Assembly: GCF_017979475.1 (NCBI RefSeq)
Contig: NZ_JAERIT010000005.1
Location: 62,001-126,000 of the forward strand
Length of the DNA stretch: 64,000 nt
Direction of reading: 5' to 3'
Source of the DNA: Helicobacter pullorum NCTC 12824
Lineage (GTDB): Bacteria > Campylobacterota > Campylobacteria > Campylobacterales > Helicobacteraceae
Positions 9,155 to 19,671 of this stretch are shown piece by piece. Each line of letters begins with the position of its first letter. The first letter of the stretch is position 1. Under the pieces are notes generated by a model. That model was given only the letters and a program-made list of their open reading frames with translations. It did no database searches and was not told the origin of the DNA. The translations under genes and the position numbers were made by a program.

Positions 9155-9580
9155 ATGAAAGTGGTTGAACGCATTAATGAGATTCTAAAAGAAAAAAATA
9201 TGAGCAAAAAAGAATTAGCCAATCGCTTGATAAATCTAGGAATGAAAGCTAATAAAACAGGAGAGATTCCGACACTTTCAAGCATTTATGCGTATTTGAA
9301 TGGAAATATTGATATCAAAGCGGATATGATACCTTTTATTGCCGATGCTTTGGGTGTGTTTGAGCAGGAGCTTTTTATGGATAAAAAAGAGAAAAATTTA
9401 AAAATATTGAGCAAAATTTATAGTTTTCATACAGAAAAAAATTACCAACAACTAATAGAATTGTTAGAATATCTTTCGCCTAGAAGTTTGGAATACTTGG
9501 AGGAAATTTTGTATCAAAATAAAAAGCAAGTTTTGGAATTAAATACCGCACTAGAATCGGGATTGAATAAAAATAAATAG
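9155..9580 (+). CDS. XRE-type helix-turn-helix regulator
   Basis: Residues 1-75 resemble a Cro/C1-type DNA-binding domain: VVERINEILKEKNMSKKELANRL, a loop containing GEIPTLSSIYAYLNG as recognition helix region, and MIPFIADALGVFEQEL closing the fold. The remaining 65 residues are helical and charged, with LIELLEYLSPRSLEYLEEIL, likely for dimerisation. The 141-residue protein is divergent from the glycosyltransferases and precedes fmt. It is a plausible local regulator of the accessory block. I do not recognise a named ortholog. Confidence 0.75.
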   Translation: MKVVERINEILKEKNMSKKELANRLINLGMKANKTGEIPTLSSIYAYLNGNIDIKADMIPFIADALGVFEQELFMDKKEKNLKILSKIYSFHTEKNYQQLIELLEYLSPRSLEYLEEILYQNKKQVLELNTALESGLNKNK

Positions 9581-9645
9581 GATTTGAATCTTTGTTTAAA
9601 GCATTTTGAAGTATGATTCCCAAATGATTTTGCAAAGGCGATAAA

Positions 9646-10548
9646 ATGAATATTGTATTTATGGGGACACCTTCTTATGCAGCAGTAATTTTGGAATCTC
9701 TTCTAAAAAGCCATACTATTAAAGCTTTGGTTTGTCAGCCAGACAAAAGGGCGGGGCGGGATATGCAATTAAAAATGCCAGCTACCAAAGAATTGTTATT
9801 AAAAAGTGGCTTGGAAGTGCCTATTTTACAGCCACAAGCTCTTGATTTGGATTTTGTAGATTTACTCAAACAAATACAATTTGACATTATTGTTGTAGCT
9901 GCTTTTGGGAAAATACTCCCAAAAGAGATTTTGAATCTCGCACCTTGTGTAAATTTGCATACCTCAATATTGCCAAAATATCGAGGAGCAAGCCCTATAC
10001 AAGAAAGCATTTTGGCTAATGAAAAGTTTTTTGGCGTTACACTTATGAAAATGGAAGAAGGATTGGATAGTGGAGATATTTTGGGGATGAGGATTATCAA
10101 GAATCATCAGCAAAATTCAAAAGAACTCTTTGGTGAATTATCAAATGCAGCGGCTATTTTGACTTTGCAATATTTAGAAAAAAGAGATTTGATTGTCCCT
10201 ATGCAGCAAATAGGGGCTGATGCCACTTATTGCAAGAAAATCAAAAAAGAAATGGGGATAGTGGATTTTGGTGATGCAGAAAATTTGTATCGCAAGGCGT
10301 TGGCTTATGAGGGGTGGCCCGAAATTTTTTTGAAAAATGGCTTAAAAATCAAAGAAGTTGTTTTAAATGAAATTCAAAGTTGTAATTTAGCAGGAGAAAT
10401 ATTAGAAATCACAGAAGATAAGATTTTGGTAGGTTGTCTGCAAGGAAGTGTGTGGATAGGGACTTTGCAAGCACCTTCTAAAAAAGCGATGAGTGCTTAT
10501 CAATATTTGCAAGGAAGAAGATTAAGAAAGGGTGATATTTTAAGCTAA
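9646..10548 (+). CDS. fmt: Methionyl-tRNA formyltransferase
   Basis: Formylates initiator Met-tRNA using 10-formyltetrahydrofolate. The 300-residue product has the catalytic-domain motif HTSILPKYRGASPIQ (family H-S-L-L-P-x-Y-R-G-A-x-P-I) near residue 105 and EEGLDSGDILG near 138, then the C-terminal tRNA-binding barrel. It heads the conserved string fmt-birA-parA-parB-atp. Its stop overlaps the birA start. Confidence 0.94.
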   Translation: MNIVFMGTPSYAAVILESLLKSHTIKALVCQPDKRAGRDMQLKMPATKELLLKSGLEVPILQPQALDLDFVDLLKQIQFDIIVVAAFGKILPKEILNLAPCVNLHTSILPKYRGASPIQESILANEKFFGVTLMKMEEGLDSGDILGMRIIKNHQQNSKELFGELSNAAAILTLQYLEKRDLIVPMQQIGADATYCKKIKKEMGIVDFGDAENLYRKALAYEGWPEIFLKNGLKIKEVVLNEIQSCNLAGEILEITEDKILVGCLQGSVWIGTLQAPSKKAMSAYQYLQGRRLRKGDILS

Positions 10549-11180
10549 TGAAAGTAATTGTTTTTGAGGAATTGCCTTCAACTCATCTCTTTTTGGCAGA
10601 AAAGATTAAAAATCAAGAAATATTGCCTCCCGTTTTGGTTTTGACTCATCATCAAAGTAATGGAATAGGAAGTAGAGGAAATGTATGGAATGAGGTTAAA
10701 AAGGGTTTGTATTTTTCTTTTGCACTCTATGAAGAGGATTTGCCAGAAGACTTGGCATTAGAATCTGTTTCGATTTATTTTGGTTATATTTTTAAAGAAG
10801 TTTTGGCTAAAAATGGTTCAAAGGTTTGTTTGAAATGGCCTAACGATTTGTATTTGGGGCAAAAAAAAATCGGTGGAATTTTATGCACAAAAATCAAAAA
10901 TGTCATTTTAGTGGGGATTGGGTTAAATTTGAATGCAGAATGTTCAGAGTTTGGCGATTTGGATATTGAAATTTCTAGGGAAGAAATAATCAATGATTTT
11001 ATTAAGGAAATAAAAAAATATACATGGAAGCAAATTTTTAGCAAATATAAGTTAGAATTCTTCCAAAATTTTAACTATAGTTTTCATCATAAGGGCAAGC
11101 TTATTTCGCTAAAAGAGGCTCAGCTTTTGGAAGATGGCTCTATTTTGTTAAAGGGTGAAAGAATTTATAGTCTAAGATAA
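10548..11180 (+). CDS. birA: Biotin-protein ligase, non-regulatory type
   Basis: Attaches biotin to the carrier protein of acetyl-CoA carboxylase. The 210-residue product begins directly with the ligase fold (ELPSTHLFLAEK). It shows GIGSRGNVW near residue 43, the biotinyl-AMP loop, then KWPNDLY and KKIGGIL. The N-terminal DNA-binding domain of E. coli BirA is absent, so it should not repress biotin genes. It overlaps fmt and is followed at once by parA. Confidence 0.9.
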   Translation: MKVIVFEELPSTHLFLAEKIKNQEILPPVLVLTHHQSNGIGSRGNVWNEVKKGLYFSFALYEEDLPEDLALESVSIYFGYIFKEVLAKNGSKVCLKWPNDLYLGQKKIGGILCTKIKNVILVGIGLNLNAECSEFGDLDIEISREEIINDFIKEIKKYTWKQIFSKYKLEFFQNFNYSFHHKGKLISLKEAQLLEDGSILLKGERIYSLR

Positions 11181-11191
11181 TGGAGCGGAAA

Positions 11192-11980
11192 ATGTGTGAA
11201 GTGATTTGTATAGCAAATCAAAAAGGTGGGGTTGGGAAAACAACGACAGCAGTAAATTTGGCAGCCTCTTTGGCGGTTGAAGAAAAAAAGGTATTATTGA
11301 TTGATGCTGATCCTCAAGCAAATGCAACAACAAGCTTGGGATACCACAGAAATAGCATTGAATTTAATATCTATCATGTTTTAATAGGCACCAAAAAAAT
11401 TTCACAAATTATACAAAAGACTTCGATTCCTACATTATTCTTAGCTCCCTCAAATATCGGTTTAGTTGGTATTGAAAAGGAATTTTATAGTCAAAAACGC
11501 AATGGTAGAGAGTTGATACTTAAAAAAAAGATTGAAGAGGCAAGCACGGCTTATGATTATATCATTATAGATTCTCCGCCCGCATTAGGACCGCTTACTA
11601 TTAATGCCTTAAGCGCATCAGATTCTGTGATTATTCCTATACAATGTGAGTTTTTTGCATTAGAGGGATTAGCGCAATTGCTAAATACCATTAAATTATT
11701 AAAAAAAGAGATTAATCCTGATTTGCAAATCAAAGGTTTATTGCCAACAATGTATAGCGGTCAAAATAATCTTTCACGCCAAGTTTTTACGGATTTGTTG
11801 CAACATTTTGAAGGGCAATTAATCAAAAACAATAACACAGAAAATATCATAGCAATTCCGCGTAATATTAAACTTGCAGAATCTCCGAGTTTTGGAAAGC
11901 CTGTAATTTTGTATGATATTCGTTCTCAAGGGAATATTGCTTATCAGAATCTTGCTAAAGCTATTTTAAAGAGGGCTTAA
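11192..11980 (+). CDS. parA: Chromosome partitioning ATPase ParA/Soj
   Basis: ParA moves the ParB-parS complex of the chromosome origin. The deviant Walker A motif KGGVGKTT lies about 10-17 residues in, followed by LLIDADPQANATT (Walker A') and YIIIDSPPALG (Walker B). I place the start at 11192 because GGAG at 11182-11185 is correctly spaced for it. An in-frame ATG at 11180 would give four extra residues and overlap birA. parB overlaps the stop by one base. Confidence 0.95.
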   Translation: MCEVICIANQKGGVGKTTTAVNLAASLAVEEKKVLLIDADPQANATTSLGYHRNSIEFNIYHVLIGTKKISQIIQKTSIPTLFLAPSNIGLVGIEKEFYSQKRNGRELILKKKIEEASTAYDYIIIDSPPALGPLTINALSASDSVIIPIQCEFFALEGLAQLLNTIKLLKKEINPDLQIKGLLPTMYSGQNNLSRQVFTDLLQHFEGQLIKNNNTENIIAIPRNIKLAESPSFGKPVILYDIRSQGNIAYQNLAKAILKRA

Positions 11981-12873
11981 TGGCGAAAAAGAATGCAGGT
12001 TTGGGGCGTGGGCTTAGTGCGATTTTGGGGGAAGTTGAGGAAGCATATCAAAATAATTTAAATGATAATTCTGGGTTGGTGGTTGAAATTGAAATTGACA
12101 AAATCAAACCAAATCCCTTGCAACCAAGAAAGGTTTTTGATAATGAGAGTTTGCAAGAATTAGCAGCTTCTATTCAAGAGCATGGACTTTTGCAGCCTAT
12201 TTTGGTTTATGAAGATATGGATAATTCTGATGAATATTTTTTGATTGCTGGTGAGCGTCGCCTAAGGGCTAGTAAGATAGCACACAAAGAAAGCATTAAG
12301 GCAATTATTGTAGATGTTCAAGAAGAGAAATTAAGGGAATTAGCACTCATTGAAAATATCCAAAGAGAGGATTTAAACCCCATTGACTTGGCTCAATCTT
12401 ATAAAGAATTAATAGAAGATTATGGGATTACACACGAAGAATTAGCTAAGAAGTTATCAAAATCAAGAACACAAATTACTAATACTCTTCGTTTGTTGGA
12501 GTTGGATAAAAATGTGCAAAAGTATGTTTTGGAGAATAAAATCTCTCAAGGACATGCAAAGGTGCTGGTTGCCTTACCTAAAGAACAGCAAAATATTATT
12601 GCAAATTCTATCATTGGGCAAAAGCTAAGTGTGCATGATACAGAAAATCTTATTAGAAAATTAAAAGAAGGGCAATTGCAAGATAAAAAAATCCCTTCTT
12701 TGGCTCAAAATAGAATCTCTTCGCATTCAAAAGAGCAATTGGAGAAAATCTGCAAGGCAATACAAAAACAAAATTTGAATATAAAATTGCAAAAAAACAA
12801 AATAATTGTAGAGTTTAGTAACGACGAGGAGGTGGAGAGGTTTAGTAAAATTTTACCAAATATAAGTTTTTAA
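11980..12873 (+). CDS. parB: Chromosome partitioning protein ParB
   Basis: This CTP-dependent clamp binds parS near the replication origin. The 297-residue product has the N-terminal GRGLSAIL motif, IKPNPLQPRK near residue 43, the CTP-binding box AGERRLRA near 91 and ENIQREDLNPID near 126. An HTH region (THEELAKKLSKSRTQITNTLRL) and a C-terminal dimerisation tail follow. It overlaps parA by one base. The parAB-atp linkage is standard in this phylum. Confidence 0.95.
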   Translation: MAKKNAGLGRGLSAILGEVEEAYQNNLNDNSGLVVEIEIDKIKPNPLQPRKVFDNESLQELAASIQEHGLLQPILVYEDMDNSDEYFLIAGERRLRASKIAHKESIKAIIVDVQEEKLRELALIENIQREDLNPIDLAQSYKELIEDYGITHEELAKKLSKSRTQITNTLRLLELDKNVQKYVLENKISQGHAKVLVALPKEQQNIIANSIIGQKLSVHDTENLIRKLKEGQLQDKKIPSLAQNRISSHSKEQLEKICKAIQKQNLNIKLQKNKIIVEFSNDEEVERFSKILPNISF

Positions 12874-12893
12874 GAAAAACTTAGAAAAAGTCG

Positions 12894-12902
12894 TGATAAA
12901 AT
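12894..12902 (+). promoter_or_regulatory. Extended -10 element upstream of the ATP synthase operon
   Basis: TGATAAAAT fits TG-N-TAAAAT and lies 39 bases before atpF'. It is the first plausible promoter in the 68-base gap between parB and the ATP synthase genes. Promoter function is inferred from position and sequence only. Confidence 0.45.
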
Positions 12903-12941
12903 TAGAAACATTTTTATTTCAATAAAAAGAAAGGAGTTCAA

Positions 12942-13367
12942 ATGACTATTATCCCAACTCCTTGGGTGATGGCGTTAGTATTTGTTACTTTTCTTGTCTT
13001 GGTTTATTTATTGAATCGTATTTTGTATAAACCTTTGTTGGGGTTTATGGAAGCGCGCGATTCTTCAATAAAAAAAGATAGTGAAGGTATCGAGGGGAAT
13101 GCAACAGAAATCAAAGCATTGAAGAAAGAGATTGAGGAAATTTTGCACAATGCAAAACAAGAAGCAGCCCTTATCAAAAACAAAGCACAAGAAGATGCTA
13201 AACAAAAAGCAGAGGCTAAGATTGCTCAAAAAAGAGAAGAGTTGAATATAAAGTATAAAGATTTTGTCGTTGGATTGGATGAAGAGAAAATCAATCTACG
13301 CAATTCTTTATTGTCTCAAGTTCCTCTTTTTAAAGAAAGCTTAAAAGCAAAACTTGGTAAATTATAG
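12942..13367 (+). CDS. atpF': ATP synthase F0 subunit b'
   Basis: Peripheral stalk protein of F1F0 ATP synthase. The 141-residue product has one N-terminal membrane helix (residues about 8-27) and the NRILYKPLLGFMEARD junction typical of b and b' subunits, then a long charged coiled coil. It is shorter than the next gene product and precedes it, the usual b'-b arrangement of epsilonproteobacteria. A strong AAAGGAG site lies just upstream. Confidence 0.9.
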   Translation: MTIIPTPWVMALVFVTFLVLVYLLNRILYKPLLGFMEARDSSIKKDSEGIEGNATEIKALKKEIEEILHNAKQEAALIKNKAQEDAKQKAEAKIAQKREELNIKYKDFVVGLDEEKINLRNSLLSQVPLFKESLKAKLGKL

Positions 13368-13376
13368 GAAGAAGAA

Positions 13377-13892
13377 ATGAAGAAGAATATTTATTTTTTA
13401 GTTTTTGTATTTTCTCCATGTATGCTTTTTGCAGCTTCTGGAAGTGGTGAAGTGGATATTGTAGAGAGGACGATTAATTTTGTAATATTTTTTGCCCTTA
13501 TTTATTATTTTGCAGCTGATAAAATAAAAGCCGTTTTCAAAGAAAGGCGTGAGGGAATAGCGGATTCTTTGGCAAAGATTCAAGAAAAATTGCAAGAATC
13601 CAAAAAAGCAAAGCAAAAAGTTATGAATGAATTAGAGGAAGCAAAGAAAAATGCAAAAGAGATTATAGAGACAGCTCACAAAGAATCTTCTATCATTTTG
13701 CAAAAATCTGAAGAAAATACTAAAAATGAGATTGAACATTTGGTGCGTCAATTTAATGAGAGTATGGCATTTGAAAGAAGAAAAATGGAAAAGCTTGTTA
13801 TTAGTGAGATTTTAAATGAGTTTTTAAATCAAGATGCTGTTGTATTGAATAAAGATATTTTGGCACAAGCCTTATTGAAAAAGGTTGCATAA
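13377..13892 (+). CDS. atpF: ATP synthase F0 subunit b
   Basis: Second peripheral stalk subunit. The 171-residue product begins with a signal-like hydrophobic stretch ending at LFAAS, then a membrane helix (TINFVIFFALIYYFAADKI) and an extended lysine/glutamate coiled coil that docks on the delta subunit. It lies 9 bases after atpF'. Two N-terminal hydrophobic segments are a known trait of epsilonproteobacterial b subunits; cleavage of the first is inference. Confidence 0.9.
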   Translation: MKKNIYFLVFVFSPCMLFAASGSGEVDIVERTINFVIFFALIYYFAADKIKAVFKERREGIADSLAKIQEKLQESKKAKQKVMNELEEAKKNAKEIIETAHKESSIILQKSEENTKNEIEHLVRQFNESMAFERRKMEKLVISEILNEFLNQDAVVLNKDILAQALLKKVA

Positions 13893-13893
13893 A

Positions 13894-14430
13894 ATGAAAG
13901 AGTTGATTGCAAAAAGATACATTAAGGCATTGTCACAAAGCCTAAAACAAAAAGAATTGGAAGAAAGTTTGCAAATATTGGAAAAACTTGCTAATGTTTG
14001 CACAATTAACAAGTTTCAGGAAATTATGGATTCTCCATATATTAGTGTTGAGCAAAAGATTGAATTTATTTTGCAAGTCATTTTGGAAAATAAATCTAAT
14101 TCAAAGTTTGCTAATTTTATTAGGATTTTAGCCGAACATAAAAGATTGGATTTATTTCAAGAATTGTATGCAGAATTATCTAGCTATTTGGCTTCTTTGA
14201 ATAAAGAATATGTGGCAAAACTGATGGTAAGTGATGCCTATGATGAAGCGGTATTAAAAGAAATAGAGAGTAAGTTTAGCCAAAAATTGGGTGTTAATTT
14301 GGTGTTAGAGCAGCAAATTACCCAAAAAAATGGGATTAAACTAGTGGTAGAAGATTTGGGAGTTGAAATCTCTTTTTCTCAAGAGAGATTCATTCAAGAT
14401 TTGAAAAACCATATTTTTAGAGCATTTTAA
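13894..14430 (+). CDS. atpH: ATP synthase F1 subunit delta
   Basis: Connects the b/b' stalk to the top of F1. The 178-residue product starts MKELIAKRYIKALSQ, the OSCP/delta N-terminal helix motif, and ends near GVEISFSQERFIQDLKNHI. The start at 13894 fits better than an in-frame TTG nine bases earlier that overlaps atpF. It lies between atpF and atpA as expected. Confidence 0.92.
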   Translation: MKELIAKRYIKALSQSLKQKELEESLQILEKLANVCTINKFQEIMDSPYISVEQKIEFILQVILENKSNSKFANFIRILAEHKRLDLFQELYAELSSYLASLNKEYVAKLMVSDAYDEAVLKEIESKFSQKLGVNLVLEQQITQKNGIKLVVEDLGVEISFSQERFIQDLKNHIFRAF

Positions 14431-14450
14431 ATTTTAAATAAGGAGTAATA

Positions 14451-15965
14451 GTGGTAGCAAAGTTACAAGCTGATGAAATTAGTTCCATCATTAAAGAGAG
14501 AATTGACAATTTTGAGTTAGATTTAAATATTGCACAGACAGGAAAAGTTATCGCTTATGCTGATGGTGTTGCAAAAGTTTATGGCTTAAAAGATGCTATG
14601 AGTTATGAAATGGTTGAATTTGATACCGGCGATAAAGGACTAGCATCGAGTTTGGAAGAAGGCAGTGTAGGTGTAGTTGTTTTGGGAGCTGGAAAAGAAA
14701 TCAAAGAAGGCACTTCTGTAAAACGACTCGGGAAGCTTTTACGTGTTCCTGTAGGTGATGATTTAATGGGAAGAGTTGTTAATGCATTAGGGGAGCCTAT
14801 TGATGGAAAAGGTGCAATTGAAGCCAAAGAGTATAGATTTATGGAAGAAAAAGCACCCGGAATTATGGCAAGAAAATCTGTGCATGAACCATTACAAACC
14901 GGTATTAAAGCTATCGATGCACTTGTGCCAATTGGTAGAGGGCAAAGAGAGTTGATTATCGGAGATAGACAGACAGGTAAAACCACTGTGGCAATTGATA
15001 CTATCATCAATCAAAAAGGACAAGATGTAGTATGTATTTATGTAGCTATCGGACAAAAAGAATCCACTGTAGCACAAGTAGTTAGAAAATTAGAAGAACA
15101 TGGTGCAATGGAATATACTATTATTGTTAATGCGCCTGCTTCTGATTCTGCTGCTATGCAATATTTAGCGCCTTATGCGGGTGTTACAATGGGTGAGTAT
15201 TTTAGAGATAATGGAAGACATGCTTTGATTGTTTATGATGATTTAAGTAAGCACGCAGTTGCTTATCGTGAAATGTCTTTGATTTTGAGACGCCCTCCTG
15301 GTCGTGAAGCATTCCCCGGAGATGTTTTTTACTTGCATTCAAGATTGTTAGAAAGAGCTGCAAAAGTAAGTGATGAGCTTGGAGCTGGTTCTTTAACTGC
15401 ATTGCCTATCATTGAGACACAAGCAGGAGATGTTGCGGCTTATATTCCAACAAATGTTATTTCAATTACAGATGGACAAATTTTCCTTGAAACAGATTTG
15501 TTTAACTCCGGGATTCGTCCTGCTATCAATGTTGGACTTTCTGTATCTCGCGTTGGTGGTGCTGCACAAATTAAAGCAACTAAGCAAGTTTCAGGGACAT
15601 TGAGATTAGATTTAGCACAATATAGAGAACTTCAAGCGTTTGCACAATTTGCTTCAGATCTTGATGAAACAAGTAGAAAGCAGCTTGATAGAGGGCAAAG
15701 AATGGTGGAAGTTTTGAAGCAACCTCCTTATTCTCCATTGCCAATTGAAAGACAAGTGGTAATTATTTTTGCTGGAGCAAGAGGCTTTATGGATGATATT
15801 TCAGTAGCAAATATTACAAAATTTGAAGCAGACTTGTATCCATTCTTGGAAGCAAAGTATCCTCAAATTTTTGAAGATATTCGCTCTAAAAAAATGCTTG
15901 ATAAAGATATTGAGGAAACTCTCAGTAAAGCTTTAGAAGAATTCAAAGCTGGTTTTTCAGTGTAA
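14451..15965 (+). CDS. atpA: ATP synthase F1 subunit alpha
   Basis: Non-catalytic nucleotide-binding subunit of F1. The 504-residue product has Walker A GDRQTGKT near residue 169, [12 protein letters not shown] near 255, and the signature [20 protein letters not shown] near 280. It begins with GTG after a GGAG site at 14442-14445. Sequence is strongly conserved and full length. It sits in the order H-A-G-D-C. Confidence 0.97.
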   Translation: MVAKLQADEISSIIKERIDNFELDLNIAQTGKVIAYADGVAKVYGLKDAMSYEMVEFDTGDKGLASSLEEGSVGVVVLGAGKEIKEGTSVKRLGKLLRVPVGDDLMGRVVNALGEPIDGKGAIEAKEYRFMEEKAPGIMARKSVHEPLQTGIKAIDALVPIGRGQRELIIGDRQTGKTTVAIDTIINQKGQDVVCIYVAIGQKESTVAQVVRKLEEHGAMEYTIIVNAPASDSAAMQYLAPYAGVTMGEYFRDNGRHALIVYDDLSKHAVAYREMSLILRRPPGREAFPGDVFYLHSRLLERAAKVSDELGAGSLTALPIIETQAGDVAAYIPTNVISITDGQIFLETDLFNSGIRPAINVGLSVSRVGGAAQIKATKQVSGTLRLDLAQYRELQAFAQFASDLDETSRKQLDRGQRMVEVLKQPPYSPLPIERQVVIIFAGARGFMDDISVANITKFEADLYPFLEAKYPQIFEDIRSKKMLDKDIEETLSKALEEFKAGFSV

Positions 15966-15978
15966 GTAGGGAGTTGTT

Positions 15979-16866
15979 ATGGGAAACAACTTAAAAGATA
16001 TTCGAAAACAAATTTCAAGTGTATTAAATACGCAAAAAACTACGCGTGCAATGAAGCTTGTTTCTACTTCTAAATTGAAAAAAGCCGATGAAATGGCAAG
16101 GCATTCAAAAATGTATGCTGGCAAAATTGTAGAAGTTATTGCAGAGATTAAGGCTAGGGTAGCAAATGGGGAAAATATCCAAGATAATCCTTATTTTGCC
16201 CCCGAAAATAAAGAAATAGGTCTCATAGATATTGTTTTGATTACTGCTGATAAAGGATTGTGTGGCGGATTTAATATTAATACAATTAAAGAAGTAAATC
16301 GCATTATCGCAGAACATAAAGCAAAAAATATGAAAGTTCGTTTGCGTGTAGTTGGAAAAAAAGCAATTGAATATTATAAATTTAATGAAATTGAAGTATT
16401 AGATAGTGTTGTTGGGTTAAGTGCGACGCCTGATTATACGCAAGCTGCAGATTTCATCAATAAAGCTGTGAGCGATTATTTGCAGGGGATAACTTCAAAA
16501 ATCATTTTGGTGCATAATGGTTTTAAAAATATGATTTCTCAAGAAATGAAAGTATCCCAGCTTTTGCCTATTGAAAGCATTGAAGCATCACAAGAGCAAA
16601 ATTCAATTTTGGAAATTGAGCCTAGTGAGCAAGAAAAGGAAGTTTTGAATCAACTTGCAAAAAAATACATTGAATTTAGTATGTATTATGCACTTGTAGA
16701 TTCATTAGCGGCAGAACATAGTGCAAGAATGCAAGCAATGGATGCTGCAACAAATAATGCAGGTGAATTGGCAAAGAGTTTGACAGTGGCTTATAATAAA
16801 GCAAGACAAGAAGCAATAACAACAGAGCTGGTAGAAATTAATACCGGTGTTGAGTCAATGAAATAA
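15979..16866 (+). CDS. atpG: ATP synthase F1 subunit gamma
   Basis: Central rotor shaft of F1. The 295-residue product shows the N-terminal helix NLKDIRKQISSVLNTQKTT, an ITADKGLCGGFN motif near residue 92 and the C-terminal helix HSARMQAMDAATNNA near 248, all family hallmarks. It lies 13 bases after atpA and 12 before atpD. Confidence 0.96.
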   Translation: MGNNLKDIRKQISSVLNTQKTTRAMKLVSTSKLKKADEMARHSKMYAGKIVEVIAEIKARVANGENIQDNPYFAPENKEIGLIDIVLITADKGLCGGFNINTIKEVNRIIAEHKAKNMKVRLRVVGKKAIEYYKFNEIEVLDSVVGLSATPDYTQAADFINKAVSDYLQGITSKIILVHNGFKNMISQEMKVSQLLPIESIEASQEQNSILEIEPSEQEKEVLNQLAKKYIEFSMYYALVDSLAAEHSARMQAMDAATNNAGELAKSLTVAYNKARQEAITTELVEINTGVESMK

Positions 16867-16878
16867 GGAGTGTAATAA

Positions 16879-18294
<1,416 letters not shown>

Positions 18295-18303
18295 GGAGCT
18301 TTA

Positions 18304-18696
18304 ATGGAAACCTTGAAATTGGATATTGTAACTCCAGAAGGTAAAATTTTTTCTAATGATGTCAAAAGTGTAACTCTCCCCGGAAGTGAGGGAGAATTTG
18401 GCGTTCTACCGGGGCACATTGGCATTGTTACTACGCTAAATAGCGGTGTAATTGAAATTGAAAAAAAAGATGGCAAAAGAGAAATAGTTGCTATCAATTG
18501 GGGTTATGCAAAAGTTGATGAAACTAGCGTAGATGTTTTGGCAGAAGGTGCAGTGGATATTAATGGCGATAGTGAGAGTGAGATTGCTCAAGCTATTGCT
18601 AATGCTAAAAAACTGCTTGAAGATTCTACGGATAATAAGGTTGCTGTTTCTATGGTTGTTTCACGGATTGAAAATTCTGCAAAGAGTATATTGTGA
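18304..18696 (+). CDS. atpC: ATP synthase F1 subunit epsilon
   Basis: Connects the gamma shaft to the c-ring and can inhibit hydrolysis. The 130-residue product starts LKLDIVTPEGKIFS and has LPGSEGEFGVLPGHIG near residue 26, the epsilon beta-sandwich signature, then a helical C-terminus. It closes the ATP synthase cluster and its stop overlaps the GTG start of the next gene. Subunits a and c are not in the window, as is normal in this group. Confidence 0.94.
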   Translation: METLKLDIVTPEGKIFSNDVKSVTLPGSEGEFGVLPGHIGIVTTLNSGVIEIEKKDGKREIVAINWGYAKVDETSVDVLAEGAVDINGDSESEIAQAIANAKKLLEDSTDNKVAVSMVVSRIENSAKSIL

Positions 18697-19265
18697 ATCT
18701 TCTTTCTTTCAGTGGCGATTATGGAATCACAACAATAGTTGTTCTTGTATGGCTTTCTTTGTATTTTATTTTTGTGGTATGGGTTTTTTTGTATCGCTAT
18801 ATTCGTTTATCTGTATTGACAAGAGGTGAAAAAGAATGCTTGGAGGATTTGCTAAGGGGTAGAAATCTACTCCCTAGAAATTCTATATTAAATATCAATT
18901 TAGGAAAAATAGACAAAAAACCAACAGAATCAATGTTGCAATATTCTATCAATAAGGCAATCAAAGATTCTACTGCTGGTTTGACTTTTTTGGGAATAGT
19001 GGCTTCAACTGCTCCCTTTATTGGCTTGTTTGGGACGGTCGTTGAAATATTAGAGGCATTTTCTAAGTTGGGTATGGATTCTAAAGCTACTTTGGATGTT
19101 ATAGCTCCAGTAATTTCAAAAGCATTGATTGCGACAGCTGCTGGTATTTTGACGGCAATACCTGCTTATTCTTTTAATCTTGTTTTAAAAAGAAAAGTTT
19201 TTGAATTAAATACCTATTTGCAGCTACAAATAAATGTTTTAATGTCCTCCAAAAATGAGCATTAG
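18693..19265 (+). CDS. exbB: TolQ/ExbB-type proton channel protein
   Basis: MotA/TolQ/ExbB-family inner membrane protein that uses proton flow to drive the Tol system. The 190-residue product has a first membrane helix around residues 10-35 and two more around 95-160. The conserved pore-lining segments STAPFIGLFGTVVEIL and ISKALIATAAGILTAIPAYS are visible. GTG start overlaps atpC. It is followed by exbD, tolA, tolB, pal and cpoB, so its role here is Tol-Pal rather than TonB-dependent iron uptake. Confidence 0.9.
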   Translation: MNLLSFSGDYGITTIVVLVWLSLYFIFVVWVFLYRYIRLSVLTRGEKECLEDLLRGRNLLPRNSILNINLGKIDKKPTESMLQYSINKAIKDSTAGLTFLGIVASTAPFIGLFGTVVEILEAFSKLGMDSKATLDVIAPVISKALIATAAGILTAIPAYSFNLVLKRKVFELNTYLQLQINVLMSSKNEH

Positions 19266-19671
19266 AGATAGTATGAAAGTGAATTTTAATTGGGAAGAGA
19301 ATCCAGAGCTTAATATCACTCCATTGGTGGATATTATGCTTGTGTTGTTGGCAATTTTAATGGTAACAGCACCTGTGATTGTTTATCAAGAGGAAATAGC
19401 ACTTCCGCAGGGTTCTAAAACTGCGAAAATGCAAGAAGATTCAAAGATTGAAATAAGGGTAGATATCAAAAGAAATATTTATCTAAAAGACAATGTTTTG
19501 GATTTTAAAAGCTTTCCAGATGCCTTTATAGCTTTTGTCAATGGATATGATAGAAATACACAAGTTTATATTAGGGCTGATAAAAATCTTAAGTATGATG
19601 ATATTATTTATATTTTAAAGATTGCTAAGCAAAGTGGATTTAGCAGAGTTTCATTAGTGACTGATGGGTAA
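19255..19671 (+). CDS. exbD: TolR/ExbD-type protein
   Basis: Partner of the ExbB-type channel. The product of about 138 residues has the family's single membrane helix with the essential aspartate (ITPLVDIMLVLLAIL) near residue 21 and a small periplasmic domain ending YILKIAKQSGFSRVSLVTDG. The frame opens at 19255, inside the exbB end, but ATG at 19273 has a closer GAGA site and may be the true start. Overlaps the next gene by 8 bases. Confidence 0.9.
   Translation: MSIRDSMKVNFNWEENPELNITPLVDIMLVLLAILMVTAPVIVYQEEIALPQGSKTAKMQEDSKIEIRVDIKRNIYLKDNVLDFKSFPDAFIAFVNGYDRNTQVYIRADKNLKYDDIIYILKIAKQSGFSRVSLVTDG

Noticed and set aside
11180-11191. Upstream ATG as the parA start
   Set aside because: It lacks a ribosome site and overlaps the birA stop, while GGAG at 11182-11185 is correctly spaced for the ATG at 11192.
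14603-15010. 135-codon antisense frame inside atpA
   Set aside because: atpA is highly conserved across this stretch, and the antisense translation is low complexity.
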